This document shows positions 1 to 9,128 of a stretch of DNA of 64,000 bases, in pieces. The notes below the pieces were generated by a model. It was not told the DNA's origin. It made no database searches and saw nothing but the letters and a program-made list of their open reading frames with translations. Source of the DNA: Paraktedonobacter sp035294465 (GTDB taxonomy: Bacteria; Chloroflexota; Ktedonobacteria; Ktedonobacterales; Ktedonobacteraceae). A program made the position numbers and the translations under genes. Position 1 is the first letter of the stretch, and each line of letters starts with the position of its first letter. The stretch covers positions 50,982 through 114,981 of the forward strand of contig DATGKW010000054.1 in the NCBI GenBank assembly GCA_035294465.1. The letters run 5' to 3'.

Positions 1-1887
1 TTCATCTGTCTCTTCGCCGCCCAAACGAGTGAGAACACTCCCTGTCTGCGGCTCGATTTCAAGAACTGGGAGCGCCAGATCTTTCAGATCTCCCTCAGCC
101 GATTGCACATTGATCAGACATCTAGCCTGAGCTTCGCGTAGCATCACCCGCTGTCTCTCAGCAGGAATTTCTGGGGAGAGCGGCAACATGATATACCCTC
201 CGATCAGGAGGCCGGTGAGAGCAGCGATTAATCCAAAACTTCTATCACCTGTTACCGCAATTACTGTATTCTGCTCATATCCCAATAGACGCAGTTCCTG
301 GCCAATCCGGCGGGCAGCAGTCAATAACATATGAAATGACCAGTATTGACCCGAATGCTCAATAGCCGGGGCATCCGGCTGCCATGCAGCGACGCGTGCA
401 AGCACCTCCGGCACTAGAGGATAATTTTGTATGTTTAAGGCATGCGTTGGATCAGGCAATAGGGTTCGAGCCAATGGTGTTACTAAAGAATAGTGCTGTA
501 CTGATTGATCTGGAAAAGCAATACAATCCTGTAGTAGCTGGAGCATCTGATGAAGCAAATGAAGTATCATAGTAGATGAGAATAAGGCCTTGCGATAGAC
601 AAAGCGCAGGCGAATACCCTCTTCTCGTTCATCAGCATAAAGGGTTAAGGAAAATTTTGCCTCCGAGGTGATCGCGCGCATGTCTTGAAGCGTCAGATCC
701 CCTATAGTCATCTCATAGTGAGCGCCGCTCAAAAAATTAAACATTATTGAAAAGAAAGGATTATGCGTGAGATAGCGATCTGGGTGAAGTTGCTGAACAA
801 GTCTATCAAATGGTACATCCTGATTTGAAAATGCATCCAGAACAACTTCCCGCACGCGTGTAAGCACCGTGCGGAAAGTCGGAGAACCAGAGAAATCTAC
901 ACGCAAGACCAAAGTGTTCACAAAGAAACCAATAATGTCCTCTATTTCACGCCGATTCCGCCCCGCTACAGGAGTGCCAATAACCAGATCTTCCTGTCCA
1001 GTCAGCCGGTACAGGAGCAGGTCGAAAACGGCGAGTAATAGCATGTACAGTGTAATCCCTTCCTGCTGGCAAAATTGCTTCAAGGTTGCGCTGAGTTCTC
1101 TGGAAAGAGGCAGTACCTCCCGCCCGGCCTGAAAATCGGTCTCTTCTGAAGCTGCTTTGTCAGGTGCTAGCTCTAGTACAGGTGGAAGGTCTTTGAGATT
1201 CTCTCGCCAGTAATCAAGCTGCCTGGCTGCCGCTTCACTCCGAAGCCATTGGCGCTGCCAGAGGGCATAATCTTTGTATTGAAGTGGAAGGTCGGATAAA
1301 GGCACATTCTGACCACAGACTAATGCCCGATAGATTATATTCAGTTCACGCAGGAAAAGGCTCACCGACCATTCATCAGCGATAATATGATGCATGCCGA
1401 ACACGAGCAAGTGTTGAGTGCTGCTCAAACGATACACCTGTGCATTGATGAGATCATCGTGCGCCAGGTCTACCGACTTTCGAGCCTCAAGTTGCAGCAA
1501 GCGCTCCTGCTCTTGAATCCTCTGCTCTTCTGGAAGCATGGATAGATCTATGAGTGGAATATGAAATGTCCTGGATGGTGCAATGCGTTGCTCCGGGATA
1601 TCATCTATCGTGATATAATTTGTACGCAAGATTTCATGGCGGCGAGCAATTTCTTCTAGAGTTTTCTCAAGCACCGCAATATTCGGCACCCCTGCGAGTT
1701 GTATGGCGAAGACGTTATAGTATTTACTGGATTCCGGTTCAAGTTGGTGGAGAAGCCATAACCTCATCTGAGCAAATGAAAGAGGAATCGTAACAGTACT
1801 ATCCATTTTTTGAAGTAATCTAAATAACAGTACTTTTTTCTCTAATAGAGAGAACTCACTCACCTTTTCATTACTAGCACTCATCAT
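1..1887 (-). CDS. Non-ribosomal peptide synthetase, N-terminal condensation and partial adenylation domain
   Basis: The frame is open for 629 codons from the start to the window edge, so the gene is cut off at its 3' side. Residues about 35-440 form a condensation domain, which makes the peptide bond between carrier-bound substrates. Visible are the SFAQMRLW core, RHEILRTNY, the catalytic HHIIADEWS, YKDYALWQ, IGTPVAGRN with GFFVNTLVLR, and DVPFDRLVQ. From about residue 500 an adenylation domain starts, with the GLLIGGYIMLPLSPEIPAER core. In the HHxxxDG motif the glycine is replaced by glutamate. Start chosen at an ATG (followed by a second ATG) 6 nt behind AGAAGG. Because the protein starts with a condensation domain it is either a downstream synthetase taking a peptide from another protein or an acyl-loading starter; the sequence does not decide. 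Family sure, product unknown. Confidence 0.93.
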   Translation of the reverse strand, partial: MMSASNEKVSEFSLLEKKVLLFRLLQKMDSTVTIPLSFAQMRLWLLHQLEPESSKYYNVFAIQLAGVPNIAVLEKTLEEIARRHEILRTNYITIDDIPEQRIAPSRTFHIPLIDLSMLPEEQRIQEQERLLQLEARKSVDLAHDDLINAQVYRLSSTQHLLVFGMHHIIADEWSVSLFLRELNIIYRALVCGQNVPLSDLPLQYKDYALWQRQWLRSEAAARQLDYWRENLKDLPPVLELAPDKAASEETDFQAGREVLPLSRELSATLKQFCQQEGITLYMLLLAVFDLLLYRLTGQEDLVIGTPVAGRNRREIEDIIGFFVNTLVLRVDFSGSPTFRTVLTRVREVVLDAFSNQDVPFDRLVQQLHPDRYLTHNPFFSIMFNFLSGAHYEMTIGDLTLQDMRAITSEAKFSLTLYADEREEGIRLRFVYRKALFSSTMILHLLHQMLQLLQDCIAFPDQSVQHYSLVTPLARTLLPDPTHALNIQNYPLVPEVLARVAAWQPDAPAIEHSGQYWSFHMLLTAARRIGQELRLLGYEQNTVIAVTGDRSFGLIAALTGLLIGGYIMLPLSPEIPAERQRVMLREAQARCLINVQSAEGDLKDLALPVLEIEPQTGSVLTRLGGEETDE

Positions 1888-1972
1888 ACATTCCTTCTGT
1901 CTTTAGTGCGAAATACATGCCATCTCCATCGCAGAGCAACCCGCTCAATAGAGCCAGTTGATAGCAAGCTCA

Positions 1973-2308
1973 CTAGTATTCTGGTTCTTCGCGGAGTGAC
2001 AGATGACCTCTTCCCTGAAGCGTAGCCAGATCAATATCAGCGATGCAACGCACAGCAGTAAAATTCAGACGCAAGTTCCCTTCTAAATGTACTGATCCCC
2101 TGTTTTGCTCAAAATCCGCTTCATGTAAACTGGTTGCTTGAGGATCAAGCGTGACAAACAGTTGAGTACCACCCGCAGTATCAGTAAATGTGATATAGAC
2201 ACTATGGAGAACTAAAATACGGTATTCCAGGTCACTTGCTGAATGACTGGGGTGAGTCAAACTAACCGGGTGGGTTCCCTGACACAGACGTTGCACAAGA
2301 GAGTCCAT
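1973..2308 (-). CDS. Small unknown protein upstream of the NRPS
   Basis: A 111-residue protein that I do not recognise; it is not MbtH-like, lacking the NxEGQY and SLWP signatures. The ATG at 2308 sits 5 nt behind a good AAGGAG, so I prefer it to the ATG 42 nt upstream, which lacks a ribosome site. The protein is hydrophilic, has no signal peptide or membrane segment, and alternates hydrophobic residues in a way that suggests a beta-rich fold. It lies 85 nt in front of the NRPS on the same strand and may be co-transcribed with it. A role in the peptide pathway is inferred from position only. Confidence 0.6.
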   Translation of the reverse strand: MDSLVQRLCQGTHPVSLTHPSHSASDLEYRILVLHSVYITFTDTAGGTQLFVTLDPQATSLHEADFEQNRGSVHLEGNLRLNFTAVRCIADIDLATLQGRGHLSLREEPEY

Positions 2309-2350
2309 ATATTCTCCTTCAGGCAGTTGATATTGAAAGTGATTTATCAT

Positions 2351-2931
2351 GTATTACGAAGGGTGCGTGCGAAGAAATCTTTCTGATTAGGATAAATACT
2401 TTTCATCATAATGTCAAGTATCTCGGCGTTTCGCTCAATCCTGTCAAACCAACACCGCTATGATATGATGAGCCGAGAACAATCCCCCCTGTTCATCTCT
2501 CCTCTTCAAGAATGCCTCGGTATCCCAACTTTTCTTCCCACCCATTCTCGCTGTGTTTTTCTTACTGGGAGTATGATGATTCACATGAACCTGAAAACAT
2601 TGCGTCTTTCCCTTGTTCCCACCCCAGTTCTCGTGATGTTTCGCGGCACTCCAGAAAAGAGCAAAGCTGATTCTCGACGCTCTCATTGAGCACAGGTGGA
2701 CACATGCTGAAAAGCCTGGGACCGCAAGCCGAGCCATTCTTTTGGATGGTTTGTCACCTACGCAGTTCTTGTAGCCGGCAAACGCATCCAGGTAGCCACT
2801 TCTGAGGTCGGATCGCCTGATAAGGAACGGTGTGTAAAGCTCCCACTGGCTCTTTTCAATCGAAAAGCCAGCCAATCCACAGAATACCAATGCACGCCTT
2901 CCGCCCTTATCAAAGAATGATAGAGGCAGTA
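2351..2931. other. Intergenic stretch with protein-like fragments, possible decayed gene
   Basis: No convincing intact gene. On the minus strand a 163-codon frame begins with TTG overlapping the stop of the GH59 gene, but its composition (many Cys, His, Trp, Lys) is poor. On the plus strand two short stop-free stretches in different frames, about 2650-2770 and 2705-2920, look protein-like (for example AKLILDALIEHRW and FVTYAVLVAGKRIQVAT). This would fit a frameshifted, decayed gene between two clusters, but I cannot name the family. Confidence 0.3.
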
Positions 2932-4935
2932 TCAAACCGCTTCCACAGAGACATTATCAAACTGCGCATTCACCCACTTGCTAACTAGCAGGGCGATCTG
3001 ACCACTGGTATAGGTAGAGTCGCTGGCGGTGCCCAGCGGTTCATCATCGATTAGCGCTTGAATCGTGCCGTTCTGCAAAATCAAGGTGAGTCGATGCCAT
3101 TGGTTCAGGCCAAAGGGCACCGTACCCGAGGTCAGCACGGTATCGGTCAGCACCGTAGCAGTAGCATCTTCTCTGAAAAGCATCCACTGGCCCTCGTCGG
3201 TGATACGCAAATGATATCCCGTGGCCGCGCCGGCCAGGCGCACCTGGCTCGTCAGATTTCCGATCAGTTCAACGTAGCCGGCCTGTTCGAGCATCACATC
3301 TACGCCGACCTGGTAATTCTGCCAGGCGGGATCGCCCATGATCGTGATCGGCGCAATGGGCGAGCCACTGTGCCACGCGATAGGAGGAATCGTAATCACC
3401 TGGCGATAGCAGATACCGTGACGACCGCCGCCGCTTGGCGCCGTTTCAAACGCGCCATTGATATCAGAGAAGTAGCGGGCCAGATGGCCCGGCCGGTACC
3501 GCTCAAAGTCCTCGTGGAAGGGCAGGGCAAGATGAGCCGAAGCCGGGGAAACAGCTGTCCCCTTGCCCTGTCCCCTGGTTGTAGTCAGACTGTAGAGAAA
3601 GCCGGGCTGGAGTGTCAGGGTGTAAGAACCATCGGTGGGCACAAGCTGCTGAATGTGCAAAAAATAGTCGTCGGGATTTGAGGAAGCGAGATTGGTTGCC
3701 CAGACATGAACAGGACCGGCAGAGAGTCCGCCCATTACCTGAATTTGTACGGTTTGCGCCGCCGTGGCAGTCGTTGTCTCAATGATGGTGCTGTAATCGC
3801 GCTGGTTGGGCGAGCGCAGCGTGACATAGCTTCCGTTACTGCTCACCCCTCCCAGATAGCCGCAGGCGCTATCAATATAGTGCCAGCCAGGCCGGGTAAA
3901 CTGGGTAGTATGAGCCACCACCCAGATACTTTTGCCTACAGTATAGTTTCCCGACCAGGGCTCATCTGCCAGCATTAACCCATCACCGGCAAACGGCAGA
4001 GTAGGATACCAAGACGAAATCAAGCTCCAGTTAATGTTGGCCGTGAGTCGTTCATTAATGTAATTGCGATTGAGGTACTGAGCCATGCTCGCACCTGTCG
4101 TATAGGACTGCGAGCCATTCTCGCTGGCCCATAGAGGCTTGCCGAGGCTGGCGGCATCGGGGGTTGGCGGACGCGTATTGGGATAATGCGAACCAATAAC
4201 ATCGATAGCGGCATTAAAGGCAGGATCATTGACCATATCGGTCGCGATATCCCAGAATCTCTCGTCGGGGGCAACAATTCTCGTCGTCAACCCATGGCTC
4301 ACCAACGCCTGTTTCAGATCCTCGAACCAGGTTTTATTGTAGCCGCTTTCGTTCCAGCCGCCGATGTAATCAATATGCAAGCCATGATCTAGCCAGGCAT
4401 GCTCTATCCAGTTCAGCAGATAGGTAATATTATCGTGTGACCAGAACGGCTCCGAGGGATCAATATCGGGGCTCGCCTCGAACCAGCCAGGAGCGCCCCA
4501 TTCCAACCCATAGAGCTTGATATCGGGATTGCGGGCTTTAGCCTGCTCCATCAGCCACCACTCATAGCCGCGATGATAGTTTTGATCGGTGCGGCTACGC
4601 ATATGGCTGGCCTCAGACCCATTAGTCGAATTCGTATCGCCGCCGATCTCGACCTTGAGAATATGCAGGCTGGCCCCATAGCCCGGTTTGAATAGATAAT
4701 CAAGTATCTCGCTTTGCTGGCGAGGTGGATAGTCAAAGAGCAGGCGCGAGGTGCCCCCGCCGCCACTGATAGCGCCAAAGCCCATAAAAGTGAGCCCTGT
4801 GCCCAGGCCATCAATCGTGATCGTCTCCATGGCGGGCGAGTCGGCGAAGGCTGTGCTCCTTTCGCCGGCAACAGCTGCAAGTGCCGCGCTCGCGGAGAGT
4901 TGCAGAAAACGGCGTCGATTGACATATCTTCTCAT
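2932..4935 (-). CDS. GH59 galactocerebrosidase-like glycoside hydrolase, exported
   Basis: 667 residues. The N-terminus has a twin-arginine-like leader (RRRFLQLSASAALAAVAG). The rest resembles animal galactosylceramidase (GH59) along its whole length as recalled from the human protein: GAISGGGGTSRLL, DYLFKPGYGASLHILKVEIGGD, RGYEWWLM, HIDYIGGWNE, the SHYPNT region, EPWSGNY and HTTQFTRPGWHYI. E196 in GWNES is the likely acid/base and E272 in WASENG the likely nucleophile. The C-terminal 190 residues form a lectin-like beta-sandwich, as in the family. GH59 enzymes release terminal beta-galactose. Start ATG lies behind GGAAGGAG. It is the last gene of the ABC sugar importer operon, 36 nt after the binding protein, so the substrate is more likely a plant galactoside than a sphingolipid (inference). 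Confidence 0.9.
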   Translation of the reverse strand: MRRYVNRRRFLQLSASAALAAVAGERSTAFADSPAMETITIDGLGTGLTFMGFGAISGGGGTSRLLFDYPPRQQSEILDYLFKPGYGASLHILKVEIGGDTNSTNGSEASHMRSRTDQNYHRGYEWWLMEQAKARNPDIKLYGLEWGAPGWFEASPDIDPSEPFWSHDNITYLLNWIEHAWLDHGLHIDYIGGWNESGYNKTWFEDLKQALVSHGLTTRIVAPDERFWDIATDMVNDPAFNAAIDVIGSHYPNTRPPTPDAASLGKPLWASENGSQSYTTGASMAQYLNRNYINERLTANINWSLISSWYPTLPFAGDGLMLADEPWSGNYTVGKSIWVVAHTTQFTRPGWHYIDSACGYLGGVSSNGSYVTLRSPNQRDYSTIIETTTATAAQTVQIQVMGGLSAGPVHVWATNLASSNPDDYFLHIQQLVPTDGSYTLTLQPGFLYSLTTTRGQGKGTAVSPASAHLALPFHEDFERYRPGHLARYFSDINGAFETAPSGGGRHGICYRQVITIPPIAWHSGSPIAPITIMGDPAWQNYQVGVDVMLEQAGYVELIGNLTSQVRLAGAATGYHLRITDEGQWMLFREDATATVLTDTVLTSGTVPFGLNQWHRLTLILQNGTIQALIDDEPLGTASDSTYTSGQIALLVSKWVNAQFDNVSVEAV

Positions 4936-4971
4936 CGCAACGAGTCTCCTTCCTCTCTTGAGGCCGTAGAA

Positions 4972-6588
4972 CTAGGGTTGCAGGCCCTTAGCGCGCAGAT
5001 TTTGCGCCGCCTGGCTCTCCCAGGCAGCAACACTCAGATTGCCCAACCCCTGGATAAATGAATTCCAGGTGCTGGAATTGAGCGCCTTGCGACCTGTGAC
5101 AAACTGCACCACACCCTGTTCAATGTAACTATCAATGTCAGCCTGGTTCGTGGCTGGCTGAATAGCTCCCAGCTTTGTGCCATTTTCCCAGGGCATGCTG
5201 GAGAATTCCTGCAAGGTCTGTAAGAGATTGATCGTCCGCCCATTGATCGTCTTATAGCTGGGGTAGCGAGCTGCAAGCTCAGCCGGACTGTTGTTGAGCG
5301 AAAGATTGCGGATCTGGATAAGCGGTTGGGCCGCGGCCGCGAGAAAAGGCGTAGGCACGCCCTCGGTTGTGATATTGCCATGAGCGTCCAGATTGTAATT
5401 GATCCCCTTCTGCCCAAAACTGGCCAGGTAATACCCATCGCCTGAATTGAGCCACTCCAGGAATTTAGCGATGGCAGGGCCTTTGCCATTGTTGAGAGCG
5501 TTCTGCGAAACCGCCCAGCTAAAGCGCGCGTCCGAGTAATCCGCCACCGCCGATCTACCGCCAGGTCCCACCGGGGGTGAAAGTGGCACAAGCTCGGCAT
5601 CTGGAAAATTCTTATCGAATGGCGCATAGTTGGACTGACCAAGAGCGGCCGCGAAGTCTTCCCAGAAGATGCCGTACTTCCCCTGCTTCCAGCGTGCCCG
5701 GAAGTCGTCGGTGGTCAGCGTTGGCCAGTCCGGGTCGATAACTCGCGCACCTATCAGATCTCTGACAAACCCCGTGGCCTGCATAAAATTAGGATTACGT
5801 ACACTCAAATGAAGGGTGCCAGGTGTGTTCAGATCCCAGGGACCAGGGAGGCCATACGCGCCGTAGAGTGGGGCAAAATAGTTCCCGATACCTTCGGTAT
5901 AGGTCGTTGTGTCAAGGATCGCTCCAAAACCATAGGCGCCATTCTGAGTGAAAGCCCTGGCAACGTTCATAAAATCATCCAGCGTCTTCGGCATCGGCAG
6001 CCCCTGCCTATCCAACCAGTCCTTGCGGATAAAATAGCCTGTGCGTTTGCCCAGCAGGCCGGCGCTTTCGGGCAAGGCGTATTGTTTGCCATTCACCATA
6101 AACAGTTTGTTCAGCGTCTCATCGCTATAGCGATCCTTCGTGCGCTGCGGCATCTGGGGCAGCAGACTATCCACAGCGCCTACCAGGCCCAGGTTGACCC
6201 ACTGGAAAAGCAAGCTATTGCTGATATTCTGGAAAAAATCCGGCAGCTCGTTGGCCGCCGCCGCTGCACTCATTTTGGTCAGGCCGTCGTTGCCCAATGG
6301 CAACAAGACCACCGACAGATCGATATTGAGATCCTTACGCACAGCGCTATAGAGAAACCAGTTGGAAGGGGGCGCGGCAACTTCTGGTACGGCCGGGTTG
6401 ATCCAGATCGTCAGCTTCGTCGGGCCGGACTTCGTCGGGCCACCGCCACAGGCCGCCAGGGCAGCGCCCCCCGCCAGGGCAACTCCGCTCGCTGCCATAC
6501 CGCGCAGCACCTGGCGGCGTGTGAGACGCGCGCCACGAGGCTGTCGGGAGGTCTGCTCACCATCATGAATAGATAACCTTGACATCAT
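4972..6588 (-). CDS. LplA-type sugar ABC transporter substrate-binding lipoprotein
   Basis: 538 residues from the ATG at 6588, which has GAGAGGAG in front; a longer in-frame start would overlap the upstream permease gene and has no ribosome site. The leader has RR at residues 24-25 and a lipobox LAAC with Cys47 as the lipidation site, so it is an exported lipoprotein, perhaps by the Tat route. The body is a family 1 extracellular solute-binding protein of the large LplA/YtcQ type that partners with LplB/LplC permeases and binds oligosaccharides. No ATPase gene is nearby; CUT1 importers often use a shared MsmX-like ATPase encoded elsewhere. Ligand inferred from neighbours: an oligosaccharide from pectic rhamnogalacturonan. 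Confidence 0.92.
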   Translation of the reverse strand: MMSRLSIHDGEQTSRQPRGARLTRRQVLRGMAASGVALAGGAALAACGGGPTKSGPTKLTIWINPAVPEVAAPPSNWFLYSAVRKDLNIDLSVVLLPLGNDGLTKMSAAAAANELPDFFQNISNSLLFQWVNLGLVGAVDSLLPQMPQRTKDRYSDETLNKLFMVNGKQYALPESAGLLGKRTGYFIRKDWLDRQGLPMPKTLDDFMNVARAFTQNGAYGFGAILDTTTYTEGIGNYFAPLYGAYGLPGPWDLNTPGTLHLSVRNPNFMQATGFVRDLIGARVIDPDWPTLTTDDFRARWKQGKYGIFWEDFAAALGQSNYAPFDKNFPDAELVPLSPPVGPGGRSAVADYSDARFSWAVSQNALNNGKGPAIAKFLEWLNSGDGYYLASFGQKGINYNLDAHGNITTEGVPTPFLAAAAQPLIQIRNLSLNNSPAELAARYPSYKTINGRTINLLQTLQEFSSMPWENGTKLGAIQPATNQADIDSYIEQGVVQFVTGRKALNSSTWNSFIQGLGNLSVAAWESQAAQNLRAKGLQP

Positions 6589-6641
6589 GTGTTCTCCTCT
6601 CTGAGTTTGCACGTACACATACAAAAGGAAACAGGCGCACT

Positions 6642-7610
6642 TTATTCCTTCACGCTGCCTAGCAAGACCCCTTTGGTGAAATGCCGCTGAATCCACGGAT
6701 ACAAGGCCAGCATCGGCAGCATCGTCAGAATCACCGCCGCCATCTTGAGCGCGTCCTGGGGAGTGGAACTGAGCGCATTCTGCCCGACATAATCGCTCAT
6801 ACTCGATGCGGTCAGGATATTGCGCAGCAAGACCGGCAAAGGCATCATATTCGAGTTATTCAAATACAGAATAGGCAGGAAAAACTCGTTCCATTGGCCT
6901 ACGGCGTAAAACATGCCAATGGTCAGCATAATCGGTTTGGACAGAGGCAGAATAATCCGCCACAAAACCTGCCATTCGTTGGCCCCATCCACAATAGCCG
7001 CCTCGCGCAAACTGGAGGGCAGGTTCTGGAAAAAGGTTTTCATGACCAGCAGGTTAAAAACGCTGATTCCCCCCGGCAGAATCACCGCCGCGAAGGTATT
7101 GAGCAGGTCCAGATCCTTCACCGTCAGGTAGGTTGGGATCAGGCCAGGGTTGAACAAGAACGTAAACAGAATCAGCGAGAGAATGAGGTTGCGCCCAGGC
7201 AAACCCTTGATGGTAAGCCCATAAGCTGTCAATGTCGTCAGCACCATATTGGTAGTCACGCCGAAGCCAGTGATGATGCAGCTATTGAGAAGGGCCTGGA
7301 GAAAAGCGCCGGAACTAAAAAGCTGAACATACGCCTCCGGGGTCCACTCATTGAAAGGAAGAAAGATCGTATATCCCTGAAGCTGATTGGCAGTGTAAGG
7401 TGTAAAGGAGATGACGACCACGTACCACAGGGGAATCACGATTGCGGCCAGCACACCGACCAGCAGAAGAGTCACCACGCTTTCAAAGATCAGGTCATCC
7501 TTGCCGATCCTGCGCCTCTTGCTCCGCTTGATGATTTTTGCGTCTTCGATTACCGGACCGTGAGCTGCACCGCCCTTTTGCTTACTGCGCGAGACGGTTT
7601 CTGTCTCCAT
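6642..7610 (-). CDS. CUT1 sugar ABC transporter permease, YtcP/LplC type
   Basis: 322 residues with a 40-residue basic cytoplasmic N-terminus and six predicted membrane segments. The EAA loop, EAAIVDGANEW...ILP, which docks on the ATPase, is intact about two thirds along. It matches the YtcP/LplC group, the second permease of the importer with the LplA-type binding protein. Start ATG lies 9 nt behind GGGGAG; another ATG 6 nt upstream is out of frame. Second gene of the operon, 20 nt after the first permease. Confidence 0.93.
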   Translation of the reverse strand: METETVSRSKQKGGAAHGPVIEDAKIIKRSKRRRIGKDDLIFESVVTLLLVGVLAAIVIPLWYVVVISFTPYTANQLQGYTIFLPFNEWTPEAYVQLFSSGAFLQALLNSCIITGFGVTTNMVLTTLTAYGLTIKGLPGRNLILSLILFTFLFNPGLIPTYLTVKDLDLLNTFAAVILPGGISVFNLLVMKTFFQNLPSSLREAAIVDGANEWQVLWRIILPLSKPIMLTIGMFYAVGQWNEFFLPILYLNNSNMMPLPVLLRNILTASSMSDYVGQNALSSTPQDALKMAAVILTMLPMLALYPWIQRHFTKGVLLGSVKE

Positions 7611-7630
7611 ACATGCTTACTCCCCTGGTC

Positions 7631-8587
7631 TTAATACAAGCTACTGCCGGCAAAGCGCTTGGCCGCTCGATTGGCAACCACGATCAGGAGCAGGCCGATT
7701 ACGCCTTTGAACAGGCCCACCGCTGTCGCCAGGCTGAACTGGAAATTCAAAAGGCCCTGGCGGTAGACCCAGGTGTCGATGACATCACCTACGCTGTACA
7801 CAGGTACTGAATAGAGCACCCAGATTTGCTCGAACCCGGCATCCAGAATATTGCCCAGCCGCAGAAGCGTGACCAGCACAATGACGTCTCTGATACCGGG
7901 CAGCGAGACATGCCAGATGCGTCGCCAGCGAGAAGCCCCATCAATGGCAGCAGCTTCATACTGCGTGGGATCAATCGCCAGCAAGGCCGCCAGATAGATA
8001 ATCGCGCTCCAGCCTGTTTCTTTCCAGATGTCCGAACTGACTATGATGCCGCGAAACCAGTTTGGATCGGTTAAGAAATCTATCGGCTGCACTCCCGCCT
8101 TCCCGATAGCCTGGTTGACCAGACCCTCGCTCGGCGAGAGCAGAGCAAGCAGAACCCCAAGCATGACTACCCACGAGAGGAAATGCGGGAGATAGACGAC
8201 TGTCTGGGTCAGACGAGCCAGTTTCAAAAAGCGGGCCTCGCTGATGGCTATCGCCAGGATAATCGCTGGAGGAATGCCAAAGATGAGTTTCGCAGCGCTG
8301 ATGATGAGTGTGTTGGTAATCAACTCGCCGAAATAGTAGGAGTGAAAGAAGTAGATAAAATTTTCCAACCCGACCCAGGGACTTCCCGTGACTCCGAGCA
8401 GAGGCTCAAAATTCTTGAAAGCAATCTGCGCCATGTAGAGCGGGCCGTAACGAAAGATCGCAAAATAGACCAGACCTGGCAATAAGATCACATAAACCAT
8501 ACGATAACGCCAGATCCGTTTGAGCAACTGACCCACAGAGCCAGGTGACTGGCGTGCTTTCACAGGCAACAGTGCCTTTACATTCAT
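7631..8587 (-). CDS. CUT1 sugar ABC transporter permease, YteP/LplB type
   Basis: 318 residues, six membrane segments, with the EAA motif EAAAIDGASRWRRIWHVSLPG. It belongs to the LplB/YteP group; in Bacillus the YteP relatives serve rhamnogalacturonan uptake (known of the family). It is the first gene of the unit lplB-lplC-lplA-GH59. Start ATG lies behind AGGAGTGATAC. The promoter and LacI-type operators lie 90-160 nt upstream, so the importer is likely repressed until an inducing sugar appears. Confidence 0.93.
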   Translation of the reverse strand: MNVKALLPVKARQSPGSVGQLLKRIWRYRMVYVILLPGLVYFAIFRYGPLYMAQIAFKNFEPLLGVTGSPWVGLENFIYFFHSYYFGELITNTLIISAAKLIFGIPPAIILAIAISEARFLKLARLTQTVVYLPHFLSWVVMLGVLLALLSPSEGLVNQAIGKAGVQPIDFLTDPNWFRGIIVSSDIWKETGWSAIIYLAALLAIDPTQYEAAAIDGASRWRRIWHVSLPGIRDVIVLVTLLRLGNILDAGFEQIWVLYSVPVYSVGDVIDTWVYRQGLLNFQFSLATAVGLFKGVIGLLLIVVANRAAKRFAGSSLY

Positions 8588-8678
8588 GTATCACTCCTGA
8601 TAAATATATCTCCTTCGATAGATAGACAAGTCCTCGAGGACTTCTTTCCAGATCAATTATGTTACCAGTAGATTAAAT

Positions 8679-8745
8679 GTAAACGTTTACTTTGAAACGT
8701 TTCAATCTCACAGGAAGTATAAAAGATAGCTATTCAGATTGTCAA
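8679..8745 (-). promoter_or_regulatory. Promoter and double LacI-type operator of the importer operon
   Basis: Read on the minus strand: -35 TTGACA (8740-8745), 18-nt spacer, -10 TATACT (8716-8721), then the perfect palindrome TTGAAACGTTTCAA (8692-8705) and a second palindrome GTAAACGTTTAC (8679-8690). Operators directly downstream of the -10 fit repression by a LacI/GalR protein. No such regulator gene is in the window. Confidence 0.8.
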
Positions 8746-8971
8746 GACCAAAAAGCAGGTCGGTTTCGTTCTTATTCCTTGCCAGGCATGGGACCCTCCA
8801 GGACAGTGCGATACCGGCGCAACAGTAAGGAAATGACGGCGGAAGCGGCTTGAAAGCGTTGGGTATGACTTAATGAAAAGCAAAAGAGCGCCGAAAAGAT
8901 CCGCCCTTGACAAGCTACAAATCCATCTTTTATACTTCCTGTGAGATTGAAACGTTTCAAAGTAAACGTTT
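8681..8971. repeat. Perfect 47-bp inverted repeat carrying divergent promoters
   Basis: Arm 1 is 8681-8727 and arm 2 is 8925-8971; arm 2 is the exact reverse complement of arm 1, with a 197-nt spacer. Each arm holds a -10 box and the LacI-type operators, so the divergent importer and lyase units share identical control DNA. The spacer has no convincing gene; a 62-codon minus-strand frame there overlaps the promoter and is rejected. Confidence 0.9.
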
Positions 8972-8973
8972 TA
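8907..8973 (+). promoter_or_regulatory. Promoter and LacI-type operators of the rhamnogalacturonan lyase
   Basis: -35 TTGACA (8907-8912), 18-nt spacer, -10 TATACT (8931-8936), then operator TTGAAACGTTTCAA (8947-8960) and a second, imperfect palindrome GTAAACGTTTTA (8962-8973). The layout mirrors the importer promoter. A long leader of about 150 nt follows before the start codon; I see no further structure in it. Confidence 0.78.
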
Positions 8974-9128
8974 TGTCCGAAGTGGAGTCGGAGGTCTGAA
9001 TACTTGATAGGTTGTTCTGTAGCGCGTTTCCCGGTATATTCCTAACGAAATGGTAGCAGCATTGTTAGCCTGCCACTTCTCTTTTTGTGAACAGGGTAGT
9101 TCTACGTACATGCAAGGAGGACCAGACA

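Noticed and set aside
2444..2935. 163-codon minus-strand frame after the GH59 gene
   Set aside because: TTG start overlapping the GH59 stop, no ribosome site, odd composition; the region is better read as non-coding or decayed DNA.
8772..8960. 62-codon minus-strand frame between the divergent sugar promoters
   Set aside because: It covers the lyase -10 box and operator and has no ribosome site.
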